64,000 nucleotides of DNA, from assembly GCA_030248195.1 (NCBI GenBank), contig JASAND010026593.1:1-64000 (forward strand), read 5' to 3'. Shown piece after piece: positions 11,950 to 22,750 of the stretch. Under the pieces are notes generated by a model, which did not search any database, was not told where the DNA came from, and worked only from the letters and a program-made list of their open reading frames with translations. The DNA is from Trissonchulus latispiculum (lineage: Eukaryota > Nematoda > Enoplea > Enoplida > Ironidae). The position numbers were made by a program, and so were the translations under genes. Each line of letters begins with the position of its first letter. Position 1 is the first letter of the stretch.

Positions 11950-12125
11950 TGTACTCCGACTGCGATAGGAACGTGAGGTGCTTTTCCTCTCCCATCTGGT
12001 TCTTTCGATTGCTGACATGTCTCGGACGTTTTGCACCAATTAGTGACATCCTGCTTCATGTAGGGCCAGTAACACAGAGTTGTCAATCGCCCAAGAGCTC
12101 TGTTATAACCAAAGGACCAGATATC
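11950..12125 (-). pseudogene. Relic of Ty3/gypsy-type integrase zinc-finger region
   Basis: Reading the minus strand from about 12125 gives GYNRALGRLTTLCYWPYMK followed by QDVTNWCKTSETCQQSK and KAPHVPI. This has the layout of the H2C2 zinc-binding domain at the N-terminus of integrase in Ty3/gypsy-type retroelements (usual pattern H..G..RT....FYWPGM..DV....C..CQ..K). The leading His is missing and the first Cys of the usual CxxC is Ser. No catalytic core follows, because the frame soon enters repeat sequence. It is an isolated fragment, and the family assignment is by motif recognition only. Confidence 0.6.
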
Positions 12126-12156
12126 GGAGAATAGTGGTAGTTTTTCAACAGCTTTT

Positions 12157-12825
12157 CGGCTTGATGGCCATAGCTGGGGCCCCCAGATTAAATCTAAGTC
12201 TTAAGACTTTATTGCGTACCCTGCTGTGCAGTTTCCAATTTGAAGTCTAACACAAAGGTCAAATAATGGTCAACTCTAATACACAGTTCTAATGCACAGT
12301 ACAAATAGAGGGGGCCCAGCAGTGAATGCATAAAGATGCTTCCTTGGAACTCTATTCTTAAATATTAAATCATTTGTTACTTATTAAAATCATTTGTTAC
12401 GCCTACGCGCAATTAATAAGATAAGTTATGAAAAAGATGAAAAAAGCTTGTGAAATCTTGAAGTTTGAATTTTACTTGACTCTTTTTAAGTGACTTTGGC
12501 ACACTACGGGAGATAAGTTTATAAAAATTTTGAGATAAAAAATAATTTTTAATTTATGCTTTCAAGTTTTTCCCGTTGAAGTTTCATATTAAATGAAAAG
12601 CCAGTTGTACAACATTATAATTTGTTTTCTTTATGCACTCACTGCTCCACTGCTGGGGCCCCCTCTATTTGTACTGTGCATTAGAACTGTGTATTACAGT
12701 TGACCATTATTTGACCTTTGTATTAGACTTCAAATTGGAAACTGCACAGCAGGTTACGCAATAAAGTCATTAAGACTTAAATTTAATCAGGGGGCCCCAG
12801 CTATGGTCATCAAGCCATAAATTTC
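12157..12825. repeat. Inverted repeat with GGGGCCCC-bounded arms
   Basis: The left arm (about 12157-12318) and right arm (about 12647-12825) are reverse complements with a few mismatches. Each arm is bounded by GCTGGGGCCCCC and GGGGGCCCAGC-type motifs, so each arm may itself be a complete element of about 145 bp inserted twice in opposite orientation. The 330-bp middle is AT-rich. I found no matching target duplication at the outer ends. Confidence 0.65.
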
Positions 12826-13394
12826 TGTAAAAAGGAAACTGATGTGTTTGTATGATTTTAGTGACGATTATTAAATATAAGTTGGGACGACCGTCCACAA
12901 TAGTTGAGGCGGACGCAGCCAGCAACAACTAGCCCTAATTTAGCATGAAACAGTAATCAAAAACAGTCTCTAGGCCCGGCCCCTAGTGTAACTTTTGATT
13001 GAAAGACTTCTATGGCTAAATTCGAACGTTTTCTGATAGTTGACAGTCTCCTAAAACCAAACCTTTTTAACGAACCCAATTCCAGGACAGTAGCTGTTGC
13101 GACATTAATTTATTTGCAGTATGTTCGCGACCGGTTTCATCATCAGACAATTGAGTAAAAAACATCCTTTACATACTATTTTCTGAGACCATTTTCGAAG
13201 AGCACTAAACCAGATGTGGAAAGCTTTCAGAATACAATTCTAAACTCCTTATTTTTTCATTTTTATTACATATTCTCAATATTTTTCGGTTATTTTTAGT
13301 TTTAGTTGCTTGAGAATAAACAGATTGCATCCCTATCTTAGAGCTCCAAGAAACTTAATTGATTAAGCGGTTCAGAGAGTGGCTTAATTCTAGG

Positions 13395-13870
13395 AAGAGT
13401 ACATAATACATAAGAGGATGGCAGCAGTTATACTCTATGTATCACACATCCTCTGCACGCTAACGGCTGACTTCCCCCCCCCCACAAATTGGTACCCAGC
13501 ATACATGTGCTTGGGGGGGGGGTTTCACCCCCCCAGACCTGGAGCCCCTCCAGAGGGGTCCCTCACCCCCCCCCGGAATCCGGAGTTTTCCGGTTTTTTG
13601 GGCGAAGGCCGCCGGCTCACCCCCCCAGAATTTGCCCTCCTGCACATGTCTGGTACCCAGTCGAAACGAGGATACGCTCACTCGCCCTATGCTTACGTGT
13701 TTAAAGCTCGAAAACACAAGCAGTACGTGCGCGAGTTTTGTGTCTGTTTCGTGCTTTTGAACACAAGTATAGCGCACAAATTTAGTTGAAGTGATAGGTC
13801 CAATTTGCGGGGGGATCAGCCGTTAGCATGCAGAGGATGTATGACTGCTGCCATACTCTTAAGTATTATG
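13395..13870. mobile_element. FB-A-like fold-back element split by a MITE
   Basis: The left end (AAGAGTACATAATAC, GGATGGCAGCAG, CATCCTCTGCA) is mirrored by the right end (TGCAGAGGATG, CTGCTGCCATACTCTTA, GTATTAT). The start, AAGAGTACATAAT, matches the FB-A element at 39450. The last bases of the right end are rearranged: at about 13871 another CAAGAGTCC motif begins, possibly a second FB-A fragment. The loop carries the hAT-like MITE at 13500-13652, which inserted later. Confidence 0.6.
13500..13652 (-). mobile_element. hAT-like MITE, copy 2 (153 bp)
   Basis: This copy is in the opposite orientation to copy 1. Ends are CATACATGTGC and GCACATGTCTG. The 8-bp duplication GTACCCAG is perfect (13492-13499 and 13653-13660). 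It lies in the loop of an FB-A-like element, so it inserted after that palindrome formed. Proline- and glycine-rich open frames here come from C/G runs. Confidence 0.9.
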
Positions 13871-14348
13871 GCAAGAGTCCATAATTACACTATATATATA
13901 AGAAGAAGAGTAAGCCACTAGAGGGCTTCTCTTCATTGCATTGCGTAACGGTGCTCCGCCCACAATACGTAGTGTGTAGTATAGGAAGAAGAGATCCAGA
14001 CCCTCCTGCATGTGCATGCATTCTCCCTCCTTCTCACTCTCTCATAGTGCTAGCAAACCTTTGTGCTAGCAAACATCCTTTATTGTTATTTGACACTTAC
14101 GTTGTAAATTTTCAATTCTGTATATGCTTTAACTAATCGAAAACTTGGTAAATTTAAAAATTCACACAAGTTTCGGTTACAATTGCAAATTTTAAAAATT
14201 CACAGAAATTTTGGTTACAATTACAATTACCATCAAAAATTCAACTACACAAATGCAGAATCATACCGTCAGTTTACGAAACAAAAAACATGCTAAATTA
14301 TCAAAACAAATCATTTATACAATACAGTCATGCAATTAATAGTATGAG
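13871..14348. other. No gene; short tandem duplication
   Basis: A (TA) tract near 13895 and a doubled unit of about 65 bp at roughly 14150-14225 (AAATTTAAAAATTCACA followed by TTTCGGTTACAATT, then a variant) are the only structures seen. Confidence 0.4.
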
Positions 14349-14576
14349 TTAACTGTCTTTGGGGGACAGAGATAATTGCTCCTTCAGTTTTTTCCCAGGC
14401 TGCCAGTCTGGGTCAAGACTGTCGTCAGTATCCGTTGAATGATAGTCTTCATCATCTTCATCCACTCCATCACTTTCATCATCACCGTTCTCCGACTCTG
14501 GTGACAGTGGGAACCAGAGATCATTGTGCTCCAGCACTGGCATGGGTGGGAGCGGGATGTATTCGTTTGATCTGTC
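14349..14576 (-). CDS. Candidate terminal exon, acidic protein
   Basis: On the minus strand a good splice acceptor (polypyrimidine then TTCTGCTTCCAG) ends at 14577. It is followed by 75 codons to a stop at 14349: a proline-containing start (SNEYIPLPPMPVLEH), an acidic serine-rich middle with about 20 Asp/Glu, and a Lys-containing end (WQPGKKLKEQ). Codon choice and the acceptor look like a real last exon. I do not recognise the family and did not find upstream exons. No AATAAA is obvious just downstream. It could also be a fragment of a transposon gene. Confidence 0.35.
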   Translation of the reverse strand, partial: DRSNEYIPLPPMPVLEHNDLWFPLSPESENGDDESDGVDEDDEDYHSTDTDDSLDPDWQPGKKLKEQLSLSPKDS

Positions 14577-16160
14577 CTGGAAGCAGAAAACGGCAACAAT
14601 TATAGTTACTGTTAGCACAGTTTCTACTGAAGCTAATTTTCAAACTTTAAACTTCTAGAATTAAGAAAGCAACAGATTTAGATTTCCATTTTGTTTAACA
14701 AAACTCCTCCTTAAACTGATGAGTGCTCTCAACTTGTTCGTCTTCAAACTTGCTAGGTTTCTTCTTATGTCAAGGAAATTGCTAGACTAGGGAAATATGT
14801 GAAATGTGTCGATGCTACCTTCCGAATGAGATATAAAATTATTCAACATGACTATGTTCAAACTGGCGAAAGCAAATGTTTGCAAAATCCGAAATGATTA
14901 AGCTTTGAAAATGTGAAATTTGAGCAAACTAACGAAAGCGTAAGCTAATTGGACGCAAAGGAGCTTTATCTAACAAACTAATGTCCACTAAACTATTTCA
15001 ACTTTTATAACAAAGTAGAAGGCAGTCATGCTTACAAATATATGTGGGCTTTGTTTAATTTTAGCGCTCGGTGTGATTCTAATAATCTAAACCTGAGACT
15101 CTTACAAATACATATAACTTGTCATTTAATCATTCTTAACTTCCAACAAATTCTAGAAATGCTAAGTTACAAGATAGTAAAATATTGCAGAATACTCGAC
15201 TGCTTGGTGCAACACCAAATTAAGTAAAAGCAATTTGAATCATAAATCAATGATTCTTTTTCTTGGGCCATCTCTTTTTAGACTTGGTTACCTAATTTGC
15301 ATATTCTGACACAACTTCGTTTGAATTGGATTACAGTAAGCTGAACCAAAATTCAATTCTGCAAAATAATTAATACCTTTTATTGTGAATGTTTCGTTTT
15401 GTATTAACTGACTAATATGTAACTATTAAATGCGTAAATTTGAGCAAAATCAAAACTAGTCACAACTAGTTTAGAAATATCTCTTTATCATGGCGGCTGA
15501 CTATTTTTCACAGTTAACTAAGCCCCATGTATAACGATATAACCAGAATCTGTGCTGTGAGATCATAGTAAAATTCAAAACCACGTTAGCCTGTAGTATG
15601 TGTTAATTTGTGTTGTTTCAGCATACGAATTCAGTTTCAGCTTTAGTCATCGAACCAAAATAGTTTCAGTTTAAGTTTATGTTTCAGTTGACATAAAACA
15701 GTTTCAGTTTCTGTTTTTAAGTTTAAGTAAGAGTTTCAATTTCAGTTTCAGGCAATTCAAAATAATATAGCTTCTACCCTTCAAAGTTAACCGAAAACAT
15801 GATTTGAAAAATTATTCAGCCCCCGTCTCGAAACCGTGAAATTGTAGTTTTCCTGAAACGGTGAAAGTGTTTTCAGTCTTAGTTTATTTAAAAGGGTTTC
15901 GGTTTCAGCTTTAGGCTTAAAATAATTTTAGTTTCAGCTTCGGTTTTGGGTCTATTCTTTTAAAACAGTTTCAGTTTCCATGACTGTAACGTCACTAAAT
16001 ATTGCTAGCCTACATTGTGTGGAATTTTTTAAACTAGCCATTACATCAAACCTGGTATTAGCTTGTAGCTGGCATACTAGCTAGCCTTTAGAAGCTCGAT
16101 TGGAGTCGACAATTGACAAGGATCTATCAAGAATCATTTTTCTAAATAAAAAGCTTTATT
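14577..16160. other. No gene seen
   Basis: Mostly AT-rich unclassified sequence, which would be intron if the exon at 14349-14576 is real. A GTTTCA-type array sits at 15626-15980. Confidence 0.35.
15626..15980 (+). repeat. GTTTCAGTTTAAG-type degenerate array
   Basis: The word GTTTCAG recurs with variable linkers (AGTTTCAGTTTAAGTTT, CAGTTTCAGTTTCTG and others). The complementary word TGAAACTGAAAC forms a similar array at 32620-33010, so the same repeat type is present in both orientations. Confidence 0.6.
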
Positions 16161-16164
16161 TTTT

Positions 16165-16440
16165 CCCTTGGTGCCACACCCCAGATGCTTTCGCGAGGAG
16201 GGGTAACGCCAGACCAATTTTGCTCAGGGTTCACGGTCTGGCGTTGAATAATTGCATAATGAAATTACCCGAGGCGTAGGCAAGGCTACTGCCGGAGCAG
16301 AAGTGGCTGCGCTGCTTTCACCGCATCGAAACCACCCGTTGGCTCCATCCACAAGGGTTTCCCCTTATGAACGGTCAACTCCTTGAAAATCTCGGATAAA
16401 TACAGTGTACAATTAGGGGGGATCTAACTGGTACTGTTGC
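16165..16440 (+). repeat. Dispersed repeat, copy 1 of 2
   Basis: The segment shares blocks with 36783-36990 in the same order: CACCCCAG, a GGGGTA(A/G)(C/T)GCCAG block, TGAATAATTGC, AATTACCCG(A/G)GG, CAAGGCTA, and CCTTGA(A/C)AATCTCGG. The spacing is similar but indels are frequent. No terminal repeats or coding potential were found. Its nature is unknown; a SINE or LINE 3' end is possible. Confidence 0.5.
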
Positions 16441-17885
16441 AGTACCATACCTATTTAATAAGCGGTTGACTGGTGCCAGCAGAAACCAGAAAATTTTGAT
16501 TTAATTGTTGCTGTCAAACGAGGTCAAATGGAGTTGTAGGAAAGAGGAACCTTAGGATCCCAAGTTTCGTGTTTGCGGCCGGAATATGCAGAGCTTACCT
16601 TCTCGGCTCTGGGCGGCCTGGTTTCTGCGTGAAGTTCAATGTAGTTGATAAGAAATTATGGAATATTATTCGCAATAAACATAGAGGGACCTTTTTCACC
16701 CTCCATGCTTATTGCTTTAAGTTTTTTGGTCGATTATTAAAATTAACATTATTTAATAGCTTCAAAGAAAATTAATAAAATAGATAAGAGAAATGCTACT
16801 TAGCTGTTCCACTGGTTGCTGTAAGGGAGTAGGGATATTCTCCAGAATTCCACCGGTCGCTTTGTCTGCGCCTAATAACCCCTGGCGCAGGAGGGGACGC
16901 ACTGCTTTCTTCAGCCGTGGAATCCCAGTATTTGCTACAGCGAATTTACGCACCTGTACATAACAACATAAATCGCAGCAACTTGGAACTACTTAAAATT
17001 TCACATGACTGTAAAGGAAGAAACAGCAAGCCATGCAATAATTCTGCTGTAAATCGCTATTTGTACCTGCTGAATGTGATTACATACTTCTTCAAACGCC
17101 CAGCACCCGAATTATCCAAATTATCGAACTTAATTTGCTTGTAAAAGGCCGACTTTAACAAACATCATCTATAAATTTGGAATCTAAATGTAAGCTTGTC
17201 TCCATGAGCGGCCTCCCCAGTCCCCACCGAGAGTGAGTTTTGTTGTTTACTCTGCTTTAGGTATGAAAGACAATCGAAACCAATCTCCTGAGCTGACCCT
17301 CTTTAGTTAATTAACAAAAAGTATTCGAAACTTAACTTTTAGAGCGGCTAATCTTCGCGACGTATTGGATCAGGTCCTCCAAAATAGCTTTATTGCTCTC
17401 ACCTTAACAAACCTTAACAAACATAATTGGAGCATGTTTTTGCTCTTTTTGATTACCAGTCGAACAAAGCCTTAAATATCCATTATGCGGATCAAATCGC
17501 TTTGAAATAAGCTCTATTCTGCCAGCAAAGGTAGGATAGATATTCAATTGATGTTAAAATGTAGATTTGTGCTAGTTTGCTTTTAAGAATAATGCACAAA
17601 TTTAAATAAAGTCGAAATGTGTTTTGAGAAGTCTGCAGTTTAAACACACTGCTTGTAGCAGAACATAATGATTGATTCTGCTGGTTGGACTTTCTGGTCA
17701 TCGTCTCAATCTGTTAAACTTGCGTTACTTTGTATAAATTCGAAGCTAAAGGTTGAAGTGCACAAGGTGTATAGCAACCGAACTTGTTTCTGTCAATGAA
17801 ATTGAAGCTGGACGACTAGAAATGAAACGGAATTGAAACTATTTTATGTCAACTGAGCTTTAATCAGAGACTACCAAGTTAATGG
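16441..17885. other. No gene seen
   Basis: A small hairpin, GGTACTGTTGCAGTACC, lies near 16430. Otherwise this is AT-rich sequence without a convincing open frame. Confidence 0.35.
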
Positions 17886-18010
17886 AATGAAAGTTGCACA
17901 CCACCAGGCACCCGAAAAATTCGGGCACCTGGCAGGGTTCGAACCCGCGTCTTCTGCTTTACGCGCAGACGCTCTAGCAGACGCTCTCCTCCGGCATTGC
18001 TTTAGCCTGG
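17886..18010 (-). mobile_element. tRNA-derived SINE with hairpin tail
   Basis: Read on the minus strand, a tRNA-like head contains a consensus B box (GGGTTCGAACCC). It is followed by GTGCCCGAATTTTTCGGG, a perfect hairpin, then CTGGTGGTGTGCAACTTTC. The post-tRNA hairpin and tail match the copies at 37687 (plus) and 40577 (minus). The A-box half is degenerate, so this is a SINE and not a tRNA gene. Confidence 0.6.
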
Positions 18011-18340
18011 TCGTCGAATGTAGCACACAGATCCTCAGATGGCCCTGGTGTGGGGTCATCACTATCAAATAGTGATGGGGAAAACGGAGGAGTTTCGGGA
18101 GGTGTCGGTAGCTCATCCAAGTCAACTTGTGGGGTTGGCGAGACCAGGTCCAAAATTGGAGACTGGTGGTGGTGGTGGTGGAGTCACCAAGTCCACCACC
18201 ACAGGTGGCTGGAAATGCTCAAGAATCTGCTGCTGCTGGTGCACAACTTGAGCTACCAGTGCTAGTAATGTCACTTCCTCCATACCACATGGGATGTCAA
18301 TGGCATTAGACAAAGAAAGTAACATTAGTAAGACTACCAT
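17974..18340 (-). pseudogene. Possible broken Pro/Gln-rich coding segment
   Basis: On the minus strand one frame reads MEEVTLLALVAQVVHQQQQ then ILEHFQPPVVVDLVTPPPPPP. The adjacent frame continues protein-like as SPILDLVSPTPQVDLDELPT then PPETPPFSPSLFDSDD, ending at a stop at 17974-17976. The switch falls in a (CCA)n tract. Composition looks like a disordered, phosphorylatable region. It may be a frameshifted gene piece or part of a two-exon gene with the exon at 14349-14576. I do not recognise it, and chance cannot be excluded. Confidence 0.25.
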
Positions 18341-19582
18341 CGCGAAATGAAGACGACTTGACTTGACTCAGTAGAATCGAAGGACTGACAAAATTTTGAG
18401 CTTTTGATTTGACTTTCCTTGTGATTCGGCACTGTCAAGTTTAACCTTTTTTGAACCATGGTTTTCAATTGAATCGTCAAAATGTCTCAGTTTTTAAGAG
18501 CCTCCCTAAGGTGTCGTTTTGATTTCCTAGATGAAATATGACAATGAGAAGGTGGTAGACTGAACTATTCTCCAGTCTTGCAGAATTAATTTAAATTTAA
18601 CGGATACAGGATTTTATTATAATGTGTGAAGTTTGATTAACAACATAAAGATGGTATTTTTATCAGCTTGACTAATAGTGAAGAAAGGTCAAATTTACAG
18701 CAAGCAAAAGTAAATGAATCTGTAAACTGCCAGGACAACAAAGTAGAGCATTCCAATTTTCAATGAAATAGAAAAGATGTTGTAATTTTGAAGATTTAAT
18801 GGTCCACTCCATGGAGGTGATACTTTTATTGTCTTGATGAATTGTTTCCACGCTTGACACCACATTCTTGATGAATAGTTTTCAGTTTGCATCTAAATAG
18901 TGACTAATTCTACAGTAAATATTGCTGAGTAATAGATATAGTCTTGTCGACTTAAGTAGCCCATAGTGCTAAAACTGTGGAGAATAAATAGAATGAAAGA
19001 GAATTCGAAAATCAATTTATAAAAATGAAATGGAATAATGAATAAATCATGTTAATACTCATGATATCTATACCTATTTCATATGTTTATAGTATAGTCT
19101 TTAAACAGGATAGGCACTTAGAACAAAATCATCAATGTTTATAAAAGACATGTCGAGAAATAAACATTTTAGGTGGGTGTATGGAGTTCACAGATTGATG
19201 TAGGTCAACAGAACAATAATGGTTATTCCGGTTCTCAATTAATGACCTTATAAAAACGCACTTTGTTCTCACGATGCTATCAAAACAAATTAAACATTGA
19301 TTGATTAATTTAACCTGACATATGACCAGTCAGACATATGACAAGAATGATTGGTCAGCATGACAAGAAAGCTTGGTCAGCATGACAGGAATGCATGGTC
19401 AGCATCAATCTGATTTCCTAAAAAACGCTTGCTCAGTATCAGTCTGTTTGGTTGAAAATTATAAATGCTTTATCAGCATGAATTTGATTGGTCAGAGCTT
19501 TCCATCTGCTAGTATATATAGTGCTCGCTCCGTCTGAAATTTCATTTGTGCTGAAATGAGACCTTTCGACTGGAATTTCAAT
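18341..19582. other. No gene; short TGACAAGAATG-type repeats
   Basis: AT-rich. Near 19320-19420 the phrase GACAAGAA(T/A)G(A/C)(T/A)TGGTCAGCATGA recurs about three times with changes. No coding region is apparent. Confidence 0.4.
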
Positions 19583-21118
19583 GGCGTACATACACAGCTC
19601 CCATACTTTTGTTGTAGGAGCTGTGTATGAAATTAAAGGGTAAACTGGAGGTCAAATATAAGTGAGGGATCTTTTCCACAATCCCCCCTCAATACGAACT
19701 GGTTGAATTGGGGGTTATTGGGTGATCCAAATGCGTTCATATTTTGGGAAGGTGTTACCTGAGTCTCAGTAATTTCAAAAATTTAAAAAAATTTAAAATT
19801 TTTAAATTTTTAAATTTTTAAAATTTTAAAATTTTTGAATTTTTTGGAAATTTACCGGTAGAATCGATGAAGCTGAGCATTTTTTCTTCTTGCAAAACAT
19901 CAGAAAATGCTTCTTACGATCTCTACAGCGGCTCTAACTATAAAGATCAAAGGAAATTGCCGCCAACAATAGGCACACGATTATTGCTGTACACAGGCTG
20001 CGTTTTCCTTTGATCTTTACAGTTAGAGCCGCTGTAGAGATCGTAAGAAGCATTTTCAGATGTTGGTGCAAGAAGAAAAAATGCTCAGCTTCGTCGATTC
20101 TACCAGGATATTTCTAAAAAATTCAAAAATTTTCAAATTTAAAAAATTTTAAGATTTTAAAAAAATTTGAATTTTTCAATTTTTGAAATTACTGAGCCTC
20201 AGATAACAGCTTCCCAAAATATGAACGCATTTGGAACACCCAATAACCCCCAATCCAACCAGTTCGTATTGAGGTGAAGGATTGTGGAAAAGATCCTAAG
20301 TAAGATTACGGTAGTTTACCTATGCAATTTCTTTTTCAAATCAAAGAAAATACTGGTTTTACTTTACTGTTTGAGTTAACTTTCTTGATTACTGAAACAA
20401 AAATTAAATTAAATGCTTCTAAACAAGTTCTGAAGGCTTAAAATGTTGTCCTTGTAACATTAAATTAACCAACTGCAGTGATTGTAATTGCAATGAAAGT
20501 TTTAATTTGTGCGTAAACACAAAGTTGTTCAGTGTTTTTAAAATGAGTCAAAATAAAACTATAGTAATAAAGTAACCTGTCTATCCATTATCGTATGCTA
20601 AGAATGTAATTTTGAAGAAATTGATTAGAAATTAAAAATTAGACATTAGACATTAATAATATTTGACTTAATATTAGTAATAATATTAATAATATTAGTA
20701 ATGAAATAAAATGAAAAATCAAATTTAACTTTTTTGAAATTTTTTGAAAATTTAAAGCTTTTAGTTACATACATATTGGTTAGAAGCATCTGTTGTCAGT
20801 TTCATTTGGGGCATATAACACTTGCGGTTACTAAAATATGAGTTTATGTCAGTTTCCAATTTGGGGGGAAACAGTTAAGTAGGGTCTTTGGGGGGGGGAA
20901 TATTTAAAGAGATCCAATCAAATAATGCAAGGTAAGCTGTTTAACTTATGAAGAGTATTGGTACAATACGTAACTTGAGGACAATTCGAATAGCAACAGT
21001 GTAAGTAATTACTCAATCTCCAAAACACCTCTCTCTGACATTTAACTATCGTAATCTATTTGTAGGAGCTGTGTATTAGATGCTCAGAGGTCATTTGTAG
21101 GAGCTGTGTATGCTCACC
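19583..21118. mobile_element. TIR element FC, 1.54 kb, with nested FB-B
   Basis: The left end GGCGTACATACACAGCTCC matches the inverted right end (GGTGAGCATACACAGCTCC) at 16 of 19 positions. Both sides carry the same 8-bp duplication, ATTTCAAT (19575-19582 and 21119-21126). The motif GGAGCTGTGTAT also occurs subterminally near 19617 and 21065. No transposase is present; the interior is AT-rich plus an FB-B element (19667-20296) with its own duplication, so FC is the older insertion. GG ends with an 8-bp duplication could fit Merlin, Mutator-like or other groups; I cannot decide. Confidence 0.75.
19667..20296. mobile_element. Fold-back element FB-B, copy 1 (630 bp)
   Basis: The ends are GGATCTTTTCCACAATCC and its mirror. 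Flanks TAAGTGAG (19659-19666) and TAAGTAAG (20297-20304) form an 8-bp duplication with one mismatch. Arms run almost to the centre near 19985 and include a long A/T block and a matching pair GATCTCTACAGCGGCTCTAA / TTAGAGCCGCTGTAGAGATC. It has no coding capacity. Confidence 0.85.
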
Positions 21119-21279
21119 ATTTCAATAGTTCTTATAAGGGACAACGGATTACGATTTTTCGCTTTTCCGTCTCAGGATTTTTGCCGTCATGTAGTGATTT
21201 CTTTTGGTGTCATCAACTTTGAACCACTATTACTCATTCATTACTTAGAATTAGAAGGTATTTTTATATAAAAATGTAG

Positions 21280-22269
21280 CTAACATTAAAAAACATTAAA
21301 AATGTTATTTCTGGCGTACCTCAGGGCAGTATTTTAGGCCCACTTCTATTTCTTGTCTACATAAATAGTCTTTGTACATCTCTAAAGTATTTGGGTATCC
21401 GACTCTATGCCGACGACGCAAAGCTTTTCTTAACTTACCCTAAATCGGTCCCCAGCCATAACCTTATGCAACAAGACCTAACAAATGTCTTAAATTGGAC
21501 TACTAGCAGAAAACTTAAGCTTGCTTTTCCAAAATGTGTTGTAATGCATATGGGTCATTCCAATATACAACACCCTTTTTATTTTGGTCAACATGAGTTG
21601 GCTGTAGTATCACAGTTTAATGATTTAGGTGTTACTATTTCGTCAAACTTTAAGTTTTCCATGCATTGCTTAAATATTGCAACTATTGGTTGTCAGAAAG
21701 TAAGTCTGTTATTTACTTTATTCTACTCTCGTGACATTAATTTCTTGCTCAGTATGTACAAAATTTACATTCGCCCAAAGTTGGAATATGGATCAGAGGT
21801 ATGGTCTCCGCATTATCTAAAAGATATCGATATCGTTGAAAGAGTTCAGCGAAAATTCACCAAGCGACTACCCGGATTGAAAACTCTATCTTATGAGCAA
21901 CGTTTGCACAGGTTAAAATTGCAATCTCTGGAAGAGCGTAGAATTGTGAAAGACTTAATTATGGTGTATAGAATTATCCATAACCTTATTGATTTAAGAA
22001 TGGAAGATTTTTTCTGCTTAAACAGTAACAGTGTCACTCGTGGGCATCCGTATAAATTGATATTAAATCGTTCTCGCCTAGATGTTAGAAAAAATTATTT
22101 TTGTAATCGAGTTGTTCCAATTTGGAACTCTCTGAATGCCGACATAGTTTGTTCTGAATGCGTAAATGAATTTAAAAGAAAGCTTAATAATACCTCTCTA
22201 TCTCAATTTGTGAAGGGACGGGGATTAGCAGCCGGGCAAACGGCCCACCCCGCTCCTTACCAACATTGA
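21280..22269 (+). pseudogene. LINE reverse transcriptase, C-terminal part
   Basis: The frame is open from about 21280 to the stop at 22269, roughly 329 codons, without a true start. It begins with SGVPQGSILGPLLFLVYIN (RT motif 4 region), continues to LYADDAKLF (the YADD catalytic motif, Asp-Asp at about 21412-21417), then the thumb and the connection segment (VERVQRKFTKRL, LEERRIVKDLIMVYRIIHN) typical of CR1/L2/Jockey-type LINEs. The endonuclease and the first RT motifs are missing, so it cannot act alone. The remaining frame is intact, suggesting a fairly recent insertion. Confidence 0.85.
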
Positions 22270-22397
22270 TTAGTATATTTACTTATTTATGTGTTGTTTC
22301 TTGCTTTCCTTTCATACCTTACTGGTTGTTTTTTACTTGTTGTTATTGCTCTTAAATGGTATTGGTTGGATGGTTAAATAAATGAATGAATGAACAT
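21280..22397 (+). mobile_element. 5'-truncated LINE (non-LTR retrotransposon)
   Basis: The element starts abruptly inside the reverse transcriptase at about 21280, just after an in-frame stop at 21277. It ends in a short AATG/TGAA-repeat tail (TAAATGAATGAATGAAC) near 22395. Truncation at the 5' end and a microsatellite-like tail are normal for LINE insertions made by target-primed reverse transcription. Tails of TGAA type are known in the L2/CR1-like group; that placement is inference. Confidence 0.8.
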
Positions 22398-22750
22398 CTC
22401 TTTTTACTTTCACATACTCTATCAATAGAAAAGGATTGAAGTTGAAAAATAAAATTTAGGGTTTTCCTGGGATAGCCACATTTTTATTCGCAGCACTGCT
22501 CAAGTTAGGTGAGCGGACCATTTCACGCTTTAAGCAACTCAGACTTAGTAGTTTTTATTAGTAATTCTAATTAAAAATTCCGCTTTTCTTTGAAATCTCA
22601 TTCAATTCTAGCGAGTGATTCATGGAATACTCTGGCTATCAGCTGGCACAAAACGAGCTAACATAATTCAAACCTTTGTTCACCAGGCGACTTTTAGCGA
22701 ACTAATGAAAAGTTATGATTTTAGTCGAAGCATGCGTGACCCAAAGCTAA
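22398..22750. other. No gene seen
   Basis: About 350 bases of unclassified AT-rich sequence lie between the LINE tail and the TGTCGC element. Confidence 0.4.

Noticed and set aside
13418..13789. Overlapping open frames of 71-123 codons on both strands
   Set aside because: They span the C/G-run MITE at 13500-13652 inside a palindrome, and the same peptides recur at other MITE copies.
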